Positions 42,397 through 51,349 of a DNA stretch of 64,000 bases are shown here, in pieces (the first letter of the stretch is position 1; each line of letters begins with the position of its first letter). A model generated the notes under the pieces. That model did no database searches. It worked only from the letters and a program-made list of their open reading frames with translations, and was not told where the DNA came from. The stretch spans positions 3,703,001 through 3,767,000 of the forward strand of contig NZ_CP085876.1 of the NCBI RefSeq assembly GCF_013284245.2. The letters are read 5' to 3'. The stretch comes from Brevibacillus sp. DP1.3A (GTDB lineage: Bacteria; Bacillota; Bacilli; Brevibacillales; Brevibacillaceae). The position numbers and the translations under genes are program-made.

Positions 42397-43707
42397 TTAT
42401 TTGCCACTGCCATCGCTCAGCAGATCAGCTCCCAATATTTTGACATAGCCGATAGAGATCAATGCCACACACAAAAAGACAATGACTGCGAGCGCGGAGC
42501 CTTCCCCAAAGCTCATTTGAGCAAACATCGTTTTATACGCGTACATGGAAATGGTCTCGGTCGAGTTCCCGGGTGCCCCACCTGTCAGCGTGTAAATCAA
42601 ATCAAATACGCGGAATGCATCTAATGTACGGAACAATAACGCCACCAGAATGGTTGATTTCAGCATCGGAAGCGTAATACGAAAAAATTGCTGGGTGCGG
42701 GTGGCACCATCCACAGAAGCTGCTTCATACAAGCTTTGCGGAATCGTTTGCAGGCCTGCGAATATGAGCAAAGCCATGAATGGCGTCGTCTTCCACACAT
42801 CTGCCAAAATGACGGAAAACATGGCTCCAGCCTTTGTCGTCAGGAGCATCCCCATATCTGAGATCAACCCTGCCTGCTCAAAAAGATAGGCCACGATGCC
42901 ATTTTGTCCGTCGTACAAAAACTTCCACATCATCGCGGAGATCACAGTCGGAATCGCCCACGGTATTAACACGGTTGCTCGAACAAGACTCCTTCCACGA
43001 AAAGGTCGATTGATCAACAATGCAATCAATATACCGAGCACCAATTCAATGGCAACGGAGATAACGGTAAAAAACGCCGTATTGTACAGAGACTCCCACA
43101 TCCGAGCGTCCGTTAAAAACTTCTTGTAGTAGGCAAAACCAACAAAGTTGGGCTCGATAATCGAAGCTTCAATGCCTTGGATCACGCCAAGTGCACCCTC
43201 TGGCTTGGAAAGCAGCTTTTGTTCACTCATTTGAAAAAGGACTGCTCTGACTTCTGCCAAGCTGGTTTTGATTGCGTCTGTTTGTTCGTTCGAGAGGCTC
43301 ACATATTTGAGTTCTGTGGGGACTGGTTTAAAGTCCAGCAATAGCTGGTCGATCATTTGGTATCTGCTCGCGATCTCGCCTGTTTGGTTGAGGGAAGTGT
43401 TCATTTGTTCGATTTGCGCTTGGAGCGCATTCAATTTTTCCTTTGATGACCCTTCGGCAGACTCTGCCTCCCTCTTCACATACCGGAGCAGATTGGGTAA
43501 CGTGCTGACATAGCGCTCCATATCTAGTCCGTATGTAGAGTGAATCTCTGATTTCGTCGGGTCGTTCAACCGGATATCGTGTAGACTGATCCAAAAGGAT
43601 CGCATGACAGGCCAAATCGCGATAACAAGTATGATGAGCAGTGCAGGAAAAATCAGCAAATACCCCATCTGTTTTTCTGAGAGAGACATTTTGGTTGATC
43701 GATTCAT
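42397..43707 (-). CDS. ABC sugar transporter permease (MalF type) with large extracellular insert
   Basis: 436 residues from ATG 43707 after GGAAGGTGG, against about 290-310 for usual CUT1 permeases. The surplus is a ~140-residue segment between helix 1 and helix 2 (about 50-190), rich in Glu/Gln/Leu and probably coiled-coil (KLNALQAQIEQMNTSLNQTG). The EAA loop is YEAASVDGATRTQQFFRITLPML near residue 345. The insert should face outside and may contact the binding protein; it is not where MalF of E. coli has its P2 domain. Confidence 0.9.
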   Translation of the reverse strand: MNRSTKMSLSEKQMGYLLIFPALLIILVIAIWPVMRSFWISLHDIRLNDPTKSEIHSTYGLDMERYVSTLPNLLRYVKREAESAEGSSKEKLNALQAQIEQMNTSLNQTGEIASRYQMIDQLLLDFKPVPTELKYVSLSNEQTDAIKTSLAEVRAVLFQMSEQKLLSKPEGALGVIQGIEASIIEPNFVGFAYYKKFLTDARMWESLYNTAFFTVISVAIELVLGILIALLINRPFRGRSLVRATVLIPWAIPTVISAMMWKFLYDGQNGIVAYLFEQAGLISDMGMLLTTKAGAMFSVILADVWKTTPFMALLIFAGLQTIPQSLYEAASVDGATRTQQFFRITLPMLKSTILVALLFRTLDAFRVFDLIYTLTGGAPGNSTETISMYAYKTMFAQMSFGEGSALAVIVFLCVALISIGYVKILGADLLSDGSGK

Positions 43708-43816
43708 CCGTTCACCACCTTCCTTCCCGCTAGAAGCTTGCTTGTGCTTGCCAGATCGTAGTGCAATTTCCAAGGAAGCCGATTTGACTCCCTTGGAAGC
43801 CCCACGTTTTTCCAGC

Positions 43817-45154
43817 TTATTTTTTCATCAAGTCGTTCATCTGCGTTTCCATGTTTTGCACCGCTTGCTCGGCTGTTTGCTGCCCTGCGAGCGCTTTGGA
43901 CACTTCGATCTGGATCACTTCTGAAATTTTTGGATAGATCGGAGTCGTTGGACGAGAGACAGCAGCACTTACGCCATCGACGAAATCTTTGTTAGCAAAC
44001 AGCGGACTGGCTTTTTGAACATCGGCTTCATCGTAGGCTGGCAGGTAGGTTGGTGCGAGTCCACCTTCTACCGCGGATATTTTCTGCCCCTCTGGACCTG
44101 TCATGAATTTGAGGAATTCCCATGCTTCTTTCGGGTGCTTCGAGAACTTGTTGATTCCACCCATCCAACCGCCGAGTGCTGCTGCGGAGCCTGCATCGCC
44201 TGCTGGCAGTGGAGCGATCGCGACTTGATCGACGATTTTGGACTGAGCCTGATCCTGCGCTAACGAGAACTGATACGGCCAGTTGCGGATAAAAGGTGCC
44301 TGCCCCTCGAGGAATGCCGTATGTGATTCCGGCTCCATGAATGTGGTGATATTGGTTGGGACAAAATCGGATTTGACGACCTCGATCATTTTTTTCAATC
44401 CTTTGATCGTAGCTGGATTGTTGACCGCTACTTTGCCTTGTTCATCTAAAATTTTTCCACCGTACGATGCACTGAACTCGACAAAGTTACAAACCAATCC
44501 TTCATATTGCTTAGCTTGCATCAAGTAACCGAACTTCGTGCCGCCCTTACCCTTCGTTGCTTTTGCTTGGGCAATCAAGTCATCCCACGTCTTTGGAGCT
44601 TCGGATACGAGATCTTTGCGGTAGAACAAGAGTCCCGCGTCGATAAACTTGGGCATAGTCCATTGCTGACCGCCAAAGTTCCCGGCATCCATGGCCCCTT
44701 TGATATATTTTCCGGTTTCGACTCCATCTTGTTCCATCAGGCGGTCGAGCGGCAGGAGATAACCCGCTTGTGCGAATTCAGCCGGCCAAATGACATCGAG
44801 GTCAAACACGTCGATCTCGGACGATTGTGCACTGAACATCGTGACGTACTGGTCATGGCTTTGTCCTGTATCCGCAGGCATTTCGCGAATCTCTATCTCG
44901 ATGTTTGGATTTGCTTTTTGGAATGCCTCCACGAGCTTGACAGTGGAATCTGTTGAGTCTTTGCCCCGTGCGTAGACGAGCTTGATTTTCTCTGCTGGTT
45001 GCTGTGCTGGCTCTGTTTTGGGTGCTGTTGGTGTTGCAGGCTGTGATGGGGTTGTATCTGTAGAGGCTTGCTGAGGTGCGGAAGAACATGCTGCCAATGA
45101 AAAGGCCATTAATAAGGTAAGTCCAACGGATGTAAGTCTTTTCGCAACTTTCAT
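43817..45154 (-). CDS. extracellular sugar-binding lipoprotein of ABC transporter
   Basis: 445 residues from ATG 45154. The signal peptide ends in a lipobox (FSLAACSS), and a Gln/Thr/Pro-rich linker follows the lipidated Cys. The mature part shows a family-1 solute-binding fold (IEIREMPADTGQSHDQYVTMFSAQSSEIDVFDLD, then GWMGGINKFSKHPKEAWEFLKFMTGPEGQ). Trehalose/maltose-type binding proteins are nearest by pattern. It lies just before the two permease genes. Confidence 0.92.
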   Translation of the reverse strand: MKVAKRLTSVGLTLLMAFSLAACSSAPQQASTDTTPSQPATPTAPKTEPAQQPAEKIKLVYARGKDSTDSTVKLVEAFQKANPNIEIEIREMPADTGQSHDQYVTMFSAQSSEIDVFDLDVIWPAEFAQAGYLLPLDRLMEQDGVETGKYIKGAMDAGNFGGQQWTMPKFIDAGLLFYRKDLVSEAPKTWDDLIAQAKATKGKGGTKFGYLMQAKQYEGLVCNFVEFSASYGGKILDEQGKVAVNNPATIKGLKKMIEVVKSDFVPTNITTFMEPESHTAFLEGQAPFIRNWPYQFSLAQDQAQSKIVDQVAIAPLPAGDAGSAAALGGWMGGINKFSKHPKEAWEFLKFMTGPEGQKISAVEGGLAPTYLPAYDEADVQKASPLFANKDFVDGVSAAVSRPTTPIYPKISEVIQIEVSKALAGQQTAEQAVQNMETQMNDLMKK

Positions 45155-45177
45155 CTAAGTAACCCCCTATGCTCATG

Positions 45178-46236
45178 TTATAAACGGACTGCTTCACCTT
45201 TTTGTGCGGATTTGTAGATGGCTTCGATCAATCTGTTGATGTACAAGGCTTGTTCCGGTGTGCAGAGAATCTCTGCCTTCCCTTCGATGGCGTCGATGAA
45301 ATTACGGAATAAGAGTACGCGTTCTTTTTGAGGTTTTGGTGTTAATTCTGTCGAGGCAGCTACGCCGTTCCATTCGTGGTAAAGCGTGAACTGGTTCTCC
45401 AATAAACGAAGGGATGCCCCACCCTCTTGTCCATATAGTTGAAGGAAAACGTTTTCCTCTTCGATGTGAGAAGCCCAGCTTGCATCGAGCGTAAGCGACA
45501 ATCCATTTTCAAAGGTGATCATCGCCACTGCCATATCTTCCACGTCAAACTTCCCGCTATCATCGATCCTGCCCCACTCTGACAAGCCGCGTTTGTGAGG
45601 CCCGAATTGCGCGTACGTTTGCCCGAGGACGGATACTGGCTTTGGATGGTCCAAGAGCCATAAGGTCAAATCGAGCATATGTACGCCGATATCAATCAAC
45701 GGACCCCCGCCTGCCCATTCTTTTTGCGTAAACCAGCTTCCCCATCCTGGAATCCCATTTCGTCTGACCCAACCGGTTTTGGCGTGATAAATATTTCCCA
45801 GCTTTCCTTCCTTCAGCCATGTTTTGACTTGCAGGGAATCGCTACGGAATCGGTTGTTTTGTGCTACCATGAGGATTTTGTCTGCTTTCTTCGCGGCTTC
45901 GATCATTTCTTCTGCTTCCTGGGCATTCATCGCCATCGGCTTTTCGCACAGCAAGTGCTTACCTGCTGCAAGCGCACTTTTGGTTGCTTCTGCATGCAAG
46001 TAGTTCGGGACACAAACAATGATCGCGTCTGTATCAGACTCTTGAAGCATCGTCTCGTATTCGGTGAAAACCTGCGGTATGTCATGCCGTTTTGCACGAT
46101 AGGAAGCCATTTCTGCGGAAATATCTGCAATGGCAACTACCTCTGCTCGCGGCTCTTCCTTGATCGCCTCCAAGTGTGCTTCTGTAATCCCCCCTGCACC
46201 GATGATTCCGATTTTCCATTTGCGTTGATTCGTCAT
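45178..46236 (-). CDS. Gfo/Idh/MocA-family NAD(P)-dependent sugar oxidoreductase
   Basis: 352 residues from ATG 46236 (GTAGGAGGGG). The Rossmann motif GIIGAGGITEAHL lies near residue 10, the EKP motif LLCEKPMAMN near 95, and the catalytic helix GGGPLIDIGVHMLDLTLWLL near 180 with its Asp/His pair. It oxidises or reduces a sugar or inositol at one carbon. Its start lies 11 nt after the isomerase stop, so the two steps are probably consecutive. Confidence 0.9.
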   Translation of the reverse strand: MTNQRKWKIGIIGAGGITEAHLEAIKEEPRAEVVAIADISAEMASYRAKRHDIPQVFTEYETMLQESDTDAIIVCVPNYLHAEATKSALAAGKHLLCEKPMAMNAQEAEEMIEAAKKADKILMVAQNNRFRSDSLQVKTWLKEGKLGNIYHAKTGWVRRNGIPGWGSWFTQKEWAGGGPLIDIGVHMLDLTLWLLDHPKPVSVLGQTYAQFGPHKRGLSEWGRIDDSGKFDVEDMAVAMITFENGLSLTLDASWASHIEEENVFLQLYGQEGGASLRLLENQFTLYHEWNGVAASTELTPKPQKERVLLFRNFIDAIEGKAEILCTPEQALYINRLIEAIYKSAQKGEAVRL

Positions 46237-46247
46237 TTTCTCCCCTC

Positions 46248-47216
46248 CTACACCCACCATAGATTCTGGACTGGTTCCCGCAAGATGACTTGCTGCAGGT
46301 TTCGAACAGCTCGCTGAAAGCCTTCCTCAATCGACATGATGGCATCCTCGTGCTCGATGCTCACGACATGATCGTATCCATTCATGCGCAGTGCGCTCAT
46401 CATATCCGCCCACGTCTGCTGTGAATGCCCATAGCCTACGGTTCGGAAATACCAAGCACGTTCATGTAGATTGGCGTAGGAATTCATATCTGTCAGCCCG
46501 TACATGTTCACTTTTTCCTGGTCAATATACGTGTCTTTGGCATGGAAATGATAGATGGCTTTTTCTTTGCCCAAGATTTTGATCGCAGCTACCGGATCAA
46601 TCCCTTGCCACCACATGTGACTTGGATCGAAGTTTGCCCCAATCCCCTCGCCTACCTGTTCCCGCAGTTTTAGTAGCGTCCCTGGTGTGTGAACGAGAAA
46701 GCCGCCATGCAGTTCCAATGCAACCTTGACATGATGCTCAGTCGCATACGCAGTCCATTCGCGCCAGTACGGGATGAGCTTCTCGTTCCATTGCCAATGG
46801 AGCACGTCTCGATACTCATTGGGCCAAGGAGCAACGGGCCAGCTCGGGTACTTCGCTCCTTCGTGGTCGCCTGCCGTGCCAGAAAAGCAATTGACCACAG
46901 GCACCTCCAGCATCTCGGCTAGCTGTACCGTTTTCACAAACGTATCGTGGGACTGCTGCGCAAAGCTTTTATCTGGTGTCAACGGGTTGCCGTGACAACT
47001 GAGCGCGCTGATTATCAATCCCCGATCCTCTACTGCTTTTTTGTACGCTCGTCTTTTTTCCGGGCTTTCCAACAGCTCATCGAGATTGCAGTGCGAATTG
47101 CCCGGATAGCAGCCTGTGCCGATTTCCACAGCCTCCAAACCCGCTGCCTTCACATGATCCAGCATTTCTTCGAACGACTTCTCGCTAAAAAGAACGGTAA
47201 ATACGCCAAGCTTCAT
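46248..47216 (-). CDS. sugar phosphate isomerase/epimerase (AP-endonuclease-2 TIM barrel)
   Basis: 322 residues from ATG 47216 after AGGGGTGAAG. Barrel metal-site residues are visible as VALELHGG (Glu), NFDPSHMWWQG (Asp, His), YHFHAKD (His) and SIEHEDA (Glu). The IolE/IolI/xylose-isomerase-like family isomerises or epimerises keto-sugars or inosose. It is the first enzyme gene after the LacI regulator. Confidence 0.88.
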   Translation of the reverse strand: MKLGVFTVLFSEKSFEEMLDHVKAAGLEAVEIGTGCYPGNSHCNLDELLESPEKRRAYKKAVEDRGLIISALSCHGNPLTPDKSFAQQSHDTFVKTVQLAEMLEVPVVNCFSGTAGDHEGAKYPSWPVAPWPNEYRDVLHWQWNEKLIPYWREWTAYATEHHVKVALELHGGFLVHTPGTLLKLREQVGEGIGANFDPSHMWWQGIDPVAAIKILGKEKAIYHFHAKDTYIDQEKVNMYGLTDMNSYANLHERAWYFRTVGYGHSQQTWADMMSALRMNGYDHVVSIEHEDAIMSIEEGFQRAVRNLQQVILREPVQNLWWV

Positions 47217-47280
47217 ATCTCTTCACCCCTTTTGAATGCATAAACTCGTTTGCTTCCTCTATATGGTAAGACTTGTTACC

Positions 47281-48288
47281 TCACTCCAGTAAAGCGCTTA
47301 CAGTTTGGCGTATCACGAGATGGTGTGGAACTGTGCTCATTCTCTCTACGGGTTCATTGCGGATTTGTCTGAGTAACTGCTCTGCTGCGGCTTTTCCGTA
47401 CATGAACGGGTCATTGTGTACGGTGGTGAGCATGGGGCGGGAAAGTGAGGCAAGCTCCAAATTGTCGAAGCCCATGACGGAGATGTCTTCTGGTACACGA
47501 ATGCCATGGTCGTACAAGTAATTGAGGACGCCAACCGCCATCAGGTCTGTTGCGACAAAAACGGCTGTCGGACGAATTTTTTCTTCACAAATACGGCGCA
47601 TGGCTTCGTAACCGCTCTTGGCTGTGAATTCTCCTTCCACGACGAATCCTTCATGGATGGGCAAATCATGTGCCCGCATGGCTTTTCGGTAACCGCCCAT
47701 GCGATCCAGACCGCACGGCGGGTCCCACAATGGACCAGATATACACGCGATTTTTGTATGACCTTGCGAGATGAGATAGGCAGTAGCATCATAGGAGGCT
47801 TGCACATTGTTGACGTTGACAGTCGGAATCTGATAGCCGGGCAAATCGTGGCCGGTAACAACAAGGGGAACCTGAATCTCTTGTAGCGTCTGGATATTGC
47901 CCTCCAAGAAATGAATACTCGCGATAATGACACCATCGATTTGTTTTTCTTTGAACAGTCGCAAGTACTTCAGCTCTTTGTCCACCACTTCATCGGATAT
48001 CGCCAAGAACATGCTGTAGTCGTACTCGCTAATGACGCTGTCAATTCCGTAAATGAGATTGGAGTAAAAATTGTTGGAGATATCGGGAATCATCACCCCG
48101 ATGATGCGGGTTTCCTTGCTGACCAAGCTCCTGGCAATCGCGTTCGGCTGAAAGCCCGTCTCTTGCACGATTTTCAAGACTCTTTCTCGCAGCTCTGGTC
48201 GGACTGGCTTGGAATTGTTCAGTACGCGCGAAACAGTCGCGATGGAAACGTTGGCGAGTTGTGCGATGTCTTTAATGGTTACAGTAAT
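47281..48288 (-). CDS. LacI-family transcriptional repressor, apparent ATT start
   Basis: Reading in frame from ATT 48288 gives 335 residues, the normal LacI length. The HTH follows at once (TIKDIAQLANVSIATVSRVLNNSKP), then the hinge (RSLVSKETRIIGVMIPDISNNFYSNLIYG) and a sugar-binding core. Upstream in frame is TGA at 48297-48295, then AGA ACC ATT ACT GTA ACC ATT, with no ATG, GTG or TTG. The first ordinary start, TTG 48177, would delete the HTH. AAGTGAG lies about 9 nt before ATT 48288. I therefore propose AUU initiation, though a sequence error is possible. It probably represses the operon downstream and itself. Confidence 0.85.
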   Translation of the reverse strand: MTVTIKDIAQLANVSIATVSRVLNNSKPVRPELRERVLKIVQETGFQPNAIARSLVSKETRIIGVMIPDISNNFYSNLIYGIDSVISEYDYSMFLAISDEVVDKELKYLRLFKEKQIDGVIIASIHFLEGNIQTLQEIQVPLVVTGHDLPGYQIPTVNVNNVQASYDATAYLISQGHTKIACISGPLWDPPCGLDRMGGYRKAMRAHDLPIHEGFVVEGEFTAKSGYEAMRRICEEKIRPTAVFVATDLMAVGVLNYLYDHGIRVPEDISVMGFDNLELASLSRPMLTTVHNDPFMYGKAAAEQLLRQIRNEPVERMSTVPHHLVIRQTVSALLE

Positions 48289-48315
48289 GGTTCTTCACTC
48301 ACTTTCTATGTAACG

Positions 48316-48365
48316 GGTAAACGTTTTCCTAATGTGAAAATAACACCCAGCTTTTGTTTTGTCAA
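48316..48365 (-). promoter_or_regulatory. sigma-A promoter and LacI-type operator of the lacI-like gene
   Basis: TTGACA (48365-48360), a 17-nt spacer and TATTTT (48342-48337) on the minus strand. Directly downstream, GGTAAACGTTTTCC (48316-48329, plus strand) is a near-palindrome with the central CG of LacI/CcpA-type operators. It would cover the transcript start, fitting autorepression. Confidence 0.72.
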
Positions 48366-48388
48366 TATTCAGTTAATTATAAATACTG

Positions 48389-48432
48389 TTGACTTTACAA
48401 AATGGTTATTAAATAATTTAGTTAGTAAATTA
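48389..48432 (+). promoter_or_regulatory. sigma-A promoter and palindromic operator of SDR epimerase gene
   Basis: TTGACT (48389-48394), a 17-nt spacer and AATAAT (48412-48417). The palindrome TAATTTA-GTTAG-TAAATTA (48414-48432) overlaps the -10 box and start, as expected for a repressor, perhaps the MarR protein encoded at 49366-49854. Confidence 0.6.
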
Positions 48433-48456
48433 ATTGTGTATGAAGGAGGTTTTGTC

Positions 48457-49353
48457 ATGAATGTTTTCCTTACAGGCATAACAGGGTATGTCGGGTCCGT
48501 AGTCGCCGAGCATTTTCAGTCTCTGGGGTATCAGGTTGCTGGACTTGTTCGATCAGAAGAGAAAGCGGAGCTGTTGCTCTCACAAGGGTTCACCCCTATT
48601 GTTGGTGATCTTGCGGATACCACACTGCTAACAGAAAGTGTAAAAAAATTCGATGGTGTCATTCATATGGCCATCTCACACACACCTGATATGGAAAAAC
48701 TGGATGTAGCAGCGGTTCAAGCAATGCTGGATGGTTTGGATGGCACAGGGAAGCCATTCATTTATACGAGTGGAACGCTGATCTATAACGATACGTACGA
48801 CAATGTCGTGGATGAGAACTCCCCTCTCAACCCTTTGCCTTTTCTCCAATGGAAAGCGAACCAGGAGCAGGAAGTTTTAGGAGCAGCTAAGCGCACTATT
48901 CGTACGATCGTCATACGTCCTACACTTGTATACGGTCGAGGTGGTGGACTCGTCCAAGCAACGATTCAAAGGACGAAGCTATCTCACTCAGCCAACTACA
49001 TCGATGACGGGCAAACTGCATGGTCTACTATCGCTGTTGATGACTTGGCTAGACTTTACGAATGCGCTTTTTTACGAGCACAGCCAGGCTCATTATTCAA
49101 TGCAACTTCCAAGGAAATAATCACGACGAAAGAGCTCATGACATCGATTGCCAAAATAGCTGGGGTCGAAAAAGTGGAATCATGGAGCTATGAGGATGCA
49201 ACCAAAGCATTAGGACCAGCCGCTTGGGGGGCGAGCATCAACCAGAGGATATCTGGATTGCGCGCGGAACAACAGCTACAATGGAGCCCCTCTGCGAACT
49301 CGCTCCTCAAAGAGCTGGAGCAAGGTTCTTATCAAAACAATAAAAAACCATAG
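48457..49353 (+). CDS. NAD-dependent epimerase/dehydratase (extended SDR)
   Basis: 298 residues. ATG 48457 is set by GAAGGAGG; an upstream extension would run through lacI on the other strand. The Rossmann motif GITGYVGS lies near residue 8, then DLADTTLL and a YTSGTLIYND block. An active-site Tyr/Lys pair is not obvious: the usual YxxxK position reads FLQWKANQE, so activity may be atypical. This fits atypical extended SDRs near YwnB/NmrA groups. It is convergent with a MarR gene. Confidence 0.8.
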   Translation: MNVFLTGITGYVGSVVAEHFQSLGYQVAGLVRSEEKAELLLSQGFTPIVGDLADTTLLTESVKKFDGVIHMAISHTPDMEKLDVAAVQAMLDGLDGTGKPFIYTSGTLIYNDTYDNVVDENSPLNPLPFLQWKANQEQEVLGAAKRTIRTIVIRPTLVYGRGGGLVQATIQRTKLSHSANYIDDGQTAWSTIAVDDLARLYECAFLRAQPGSLFNATSKEIITTKELMTSIAKIAGVEKVESWSYEDATKALGPAAWGASINQRISGLRAEQQLQWSPSANSLLKELEQGSYQNNKKP

Positions 49354-49372
49354 TCCATCATCGAACTATGGT
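49347..49372. terminator. Bidirectional terminator carrying both stop codons
   Basis: ACCATAGT (49347-49354) pairs with ACTATGGT (49365-49372). The TAG stop of the epimerase gene lies in the left arm and the TAG stop of the MarR gene in the right arm. The minus strand continues with TTTTTTATTG, a good U-tract; the plus strand lacks one. Confidence 0.72.
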
Positions 49373-49854
49373 CGTGCTTCATCGCTATCCTGGTAAGTAT
49401 GCAGGAATCTGATTGATTTCGTTAATATCCGCATGAGTGCCTGCGCATCATCCGTACCAAGATGCTCATGCAATTGCTGAAAACGATTAAACAGTTCTTG
49501 TTCTCTCGCTGCCACAAAATCAAATCCCTCTTTCGTAGGGGCTACGAGAATAGAGCGTCGATCTTTGGGGCCCACGGTACGGGTGATAAACCCAAGCTGT
49601 TCGAGTGATTGAATGACATGCGTCACGGCTGCTGACGTTATTTTCAACTGCTTGCCTAGCTCGGAAACTCTGATGCCGTTCGATCCTGGCGGACTTACGT
49701 AGGTCAAGTGAACAAGCAAATTCAATTCGCTCTGACGGAGGTCTTTCGAAGGACTGAAAACATGTCCGATCCGCTTTAACTGACCAAATGCGAGAGCCAG
49801 CTCTTTCGTCGTATGATCAATGGTAACATCCGCGTTTGTATGGTCTGTACTCAT
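49366..49854 (-). CDS. MarR-family transcriptional regulator
   Basis: 162 residues from ATG 49854 with GGGAGT upstream; ATG 49887 has no ribosome site. The winged helix (about 50-120) shows VSELGKQLKITSAAVTHVIQSLEQLGFITR and the wing VGPKDRRSILVAPT. It is convergent with the epimerase gene, whose promoter has a MarR-like palindrome. I infer, without proof, that it controls that gene. Confidence 0.86.
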   Translation of the reverse strand: MSTDHTNADVTIDHTTKELALAFGQLKRIGHVFSPSKDLRQSELNLLVHLTYVSPPGSNGIRVSELGKQLKITSAAVTHVIQSLEQLGFITRTVGPKDRRSILVAPTKEGFDFVAAREQELFNRFQQLHEHLGTDDAQALMRILTKSIRFLHTYQDSDEARP

Positions 49855-49949
49855 CCGTTTAGACTCCCATTCTTTGATGGTATCCATCGATTATTTACGA
49901 AATGAAATGACATTGTCAAGAATGAGAGTCCACTTACGACTCGAAAAAG

Positions 49950-49985
49950 CACCGTATGCCAAGTTTTGAACTCCGGCATACGGTG
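49950..49985 (-). terminator. Rho-independent terminator of the SHMT-like gene
   Basis: CACCGTATGCC (49950-49960) pairs with GGCATACGGTG (49975-49985). On the minus strand it is followed by CTTTTTCG. It starts 16 nt after the SHMT-like stop. Confidence 0.85.
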
Positions 49986-50000
49986 TTTATCCTACCTACT

Positions 50001-51338
50001 CTATTCTGGGAAGCAGAACTGCATCTTGCTAAACGATCTGCGCAATTCGATCACCTTAGACTGGACAACCTCGGGCTTTTCCCTACCTGACAACACACTT
50101 ACAATCAGCTCTGCAATCATGTCCATCTCTTGTTCCTTCATGCCAAAGCGAGTGACTTCTGTCGTCCCGATACGCAGACCGCTTGGGAAGTCCCAATCCT
50201 CTGGTCCGTCACCTGGAATCAAATTTTTGTTCGTGATGATATTCGCTTCTGCCAATCGCTTGCCTACCTCGTAACCGCCGCCGAACTCTTTTACGTCCAG
50301 AATGACTTGATGTGTACGTGTATAGCCTTTATGCGCGCAAAGCACCCGAATTCCCCGTTCATCGAATGCTTTTCCCAGTGCTTGTGCATTCGTCACAATT
50401 TGTGCCATGTATTCCTTGCCAAACGCCAAAAACTCTGCCGCCGCTGCAGCCAATGCCGCTACCCGGTTGACTTGATGTGTCGCGGCAAGTGCTGGGAAGA
50501 TGGCATCTGTAATCGGTACCGATAAGTCCGGGTCATTCCAGATGATGATACCGCTTTGTGGACCGCTAAACGTTTTCCCAGCCGAGCCGGTCATCACACA
50601 TGCCCCTTCTCGTAGGGGGTCCTGAAATTGACCGCCACCGATCAACCCCAACTGATGTGCGCCATCAAAATAAATGCGCCCGCCCCATTCTTTCACGATC
50701 TCAGCCATCTCCTTCAGTGGAAATGGAAATAAGGTCATGGACGCGCCTAAAGTAACGAGCTTTGGCCTAACTTGCCGTGCGACTTTGGCGAACTCGTCCA
50801 GATCAACGGTAAGCTCAACGGGGTCCATTGGCACATCGACAATTTGCAAACCGCGGATGCCAGCAGGCCCGTCCACCCGGTTGCTGGAATGTCCCCCAAA
50901 CGGTTGTGCGATCGTCATAATCGTATCGCCCGGTTGCGTTAACGACGCGTAGACTGTCATGTTCCCGACCATGCTCGCTACCAATCGATGGTCAGCAAAA
51001 TTGGCGTGGAATACTTTTTTCAATAGCTCAACACATAACGCTTCGATTTCATCGATATATTTCGTGCCAGCGAACCATCTCTGCGTGCTGCCGATATGTC
51101 CTTCCGCAGCGCGAGTACCAACCTCAGAAGCGAGCAGTTGACGTACGATAGGCGTGGTAGGTGCTTCTGGTGCGAGCAAATTCAAGCATTCCTCGCCTCG
51201 CCAAATCGCATTGCGGTTTACCGCATTCACAATCTCTTGCTGAATCAGACGGTGTGACGGGCTCTCTTCAATAATGGATCGCGCCCATTGCAAAACACGC
51301 GAATCATGTACTTCCCCCTTCAGTTCAACCGTACTCAT
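50001..51338 (-). CDS. serine hydroxymethyltransferase-like PLP enzyme
   Basis: 445 residues from ATG 51338 after GGGGGTAATGG. The fold-type I PLP pattern is GSAGKTFSGPQSGIIIW, where Lys should carry PLP, with FDGAHQLGLI upstream providing the ring-binding Asp and His. The N-terminus NLLAPEAPTTPIVRQLLASEVGTRAAEGHIGSTQRWFAGTKYID mirrors SHMT but diverges from housekeeping GlyA. Related paralogues act on alpha-methylserine or other beta-hydroxy amino acids. It sits behind a GntR/FCD regulator, so it is probably catabolic and inducible. Confidence 0.82.
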   Translation of the reverse strand: MSTVELKGEVHDSRVLQWARSIIEESPSHRLIQQEIVNAVNRNAIWRGEECLNLLAPEAPTTPIVRQLLASEVGTRAAEGHIGSTQRWFAGTKYIDEIEALCVELLKKVFHANFADHRLVASMVGNMTVYASLTQPGDTIMTIAQPFGGHSSNRVDGPAGIRGLQIVDVPMDPVELTVDLDEFAKVARQVRPKLVTLGASMTLFPFPLKEMAEIVKEWGGRIYFDGAHQLGLIGGGQFQDPLREGACVMTGSAGKTFSGPQSGIIIWNDPDLSVPITDAIFPALAATHQVNRVAALAAAAAEFLAFGKEYMAQIVTNAQALGKAFDERGIRVLCAHKGYTRTHQVILDVKEFGGGYEVGKRLAEANIITNKNLIPGDGPEDWDFPSGLRIGTTEVTRFGMKEQEMDMIAELIVSVLSGREKPEVVQSKVIELRRSFSKMQFCFPE

Positions 51339-51349
51339 GCCATTACCCC

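Noticed and set aside
47265..47280. GGTAA-N6-TTACC dyad directly after lacI
   Set aside because: Could be an operator for the sugar operon, but it does not match the GGTAAACGTTTTCC operator before lacI, and no clear promoter is associated with it.
47911..48456. Upstream extension of the SDR epimerase frame
   Set aside because: It runs antisense through the LacI coding region and over the promoter; ATG 48457 has a strong ribosome site.
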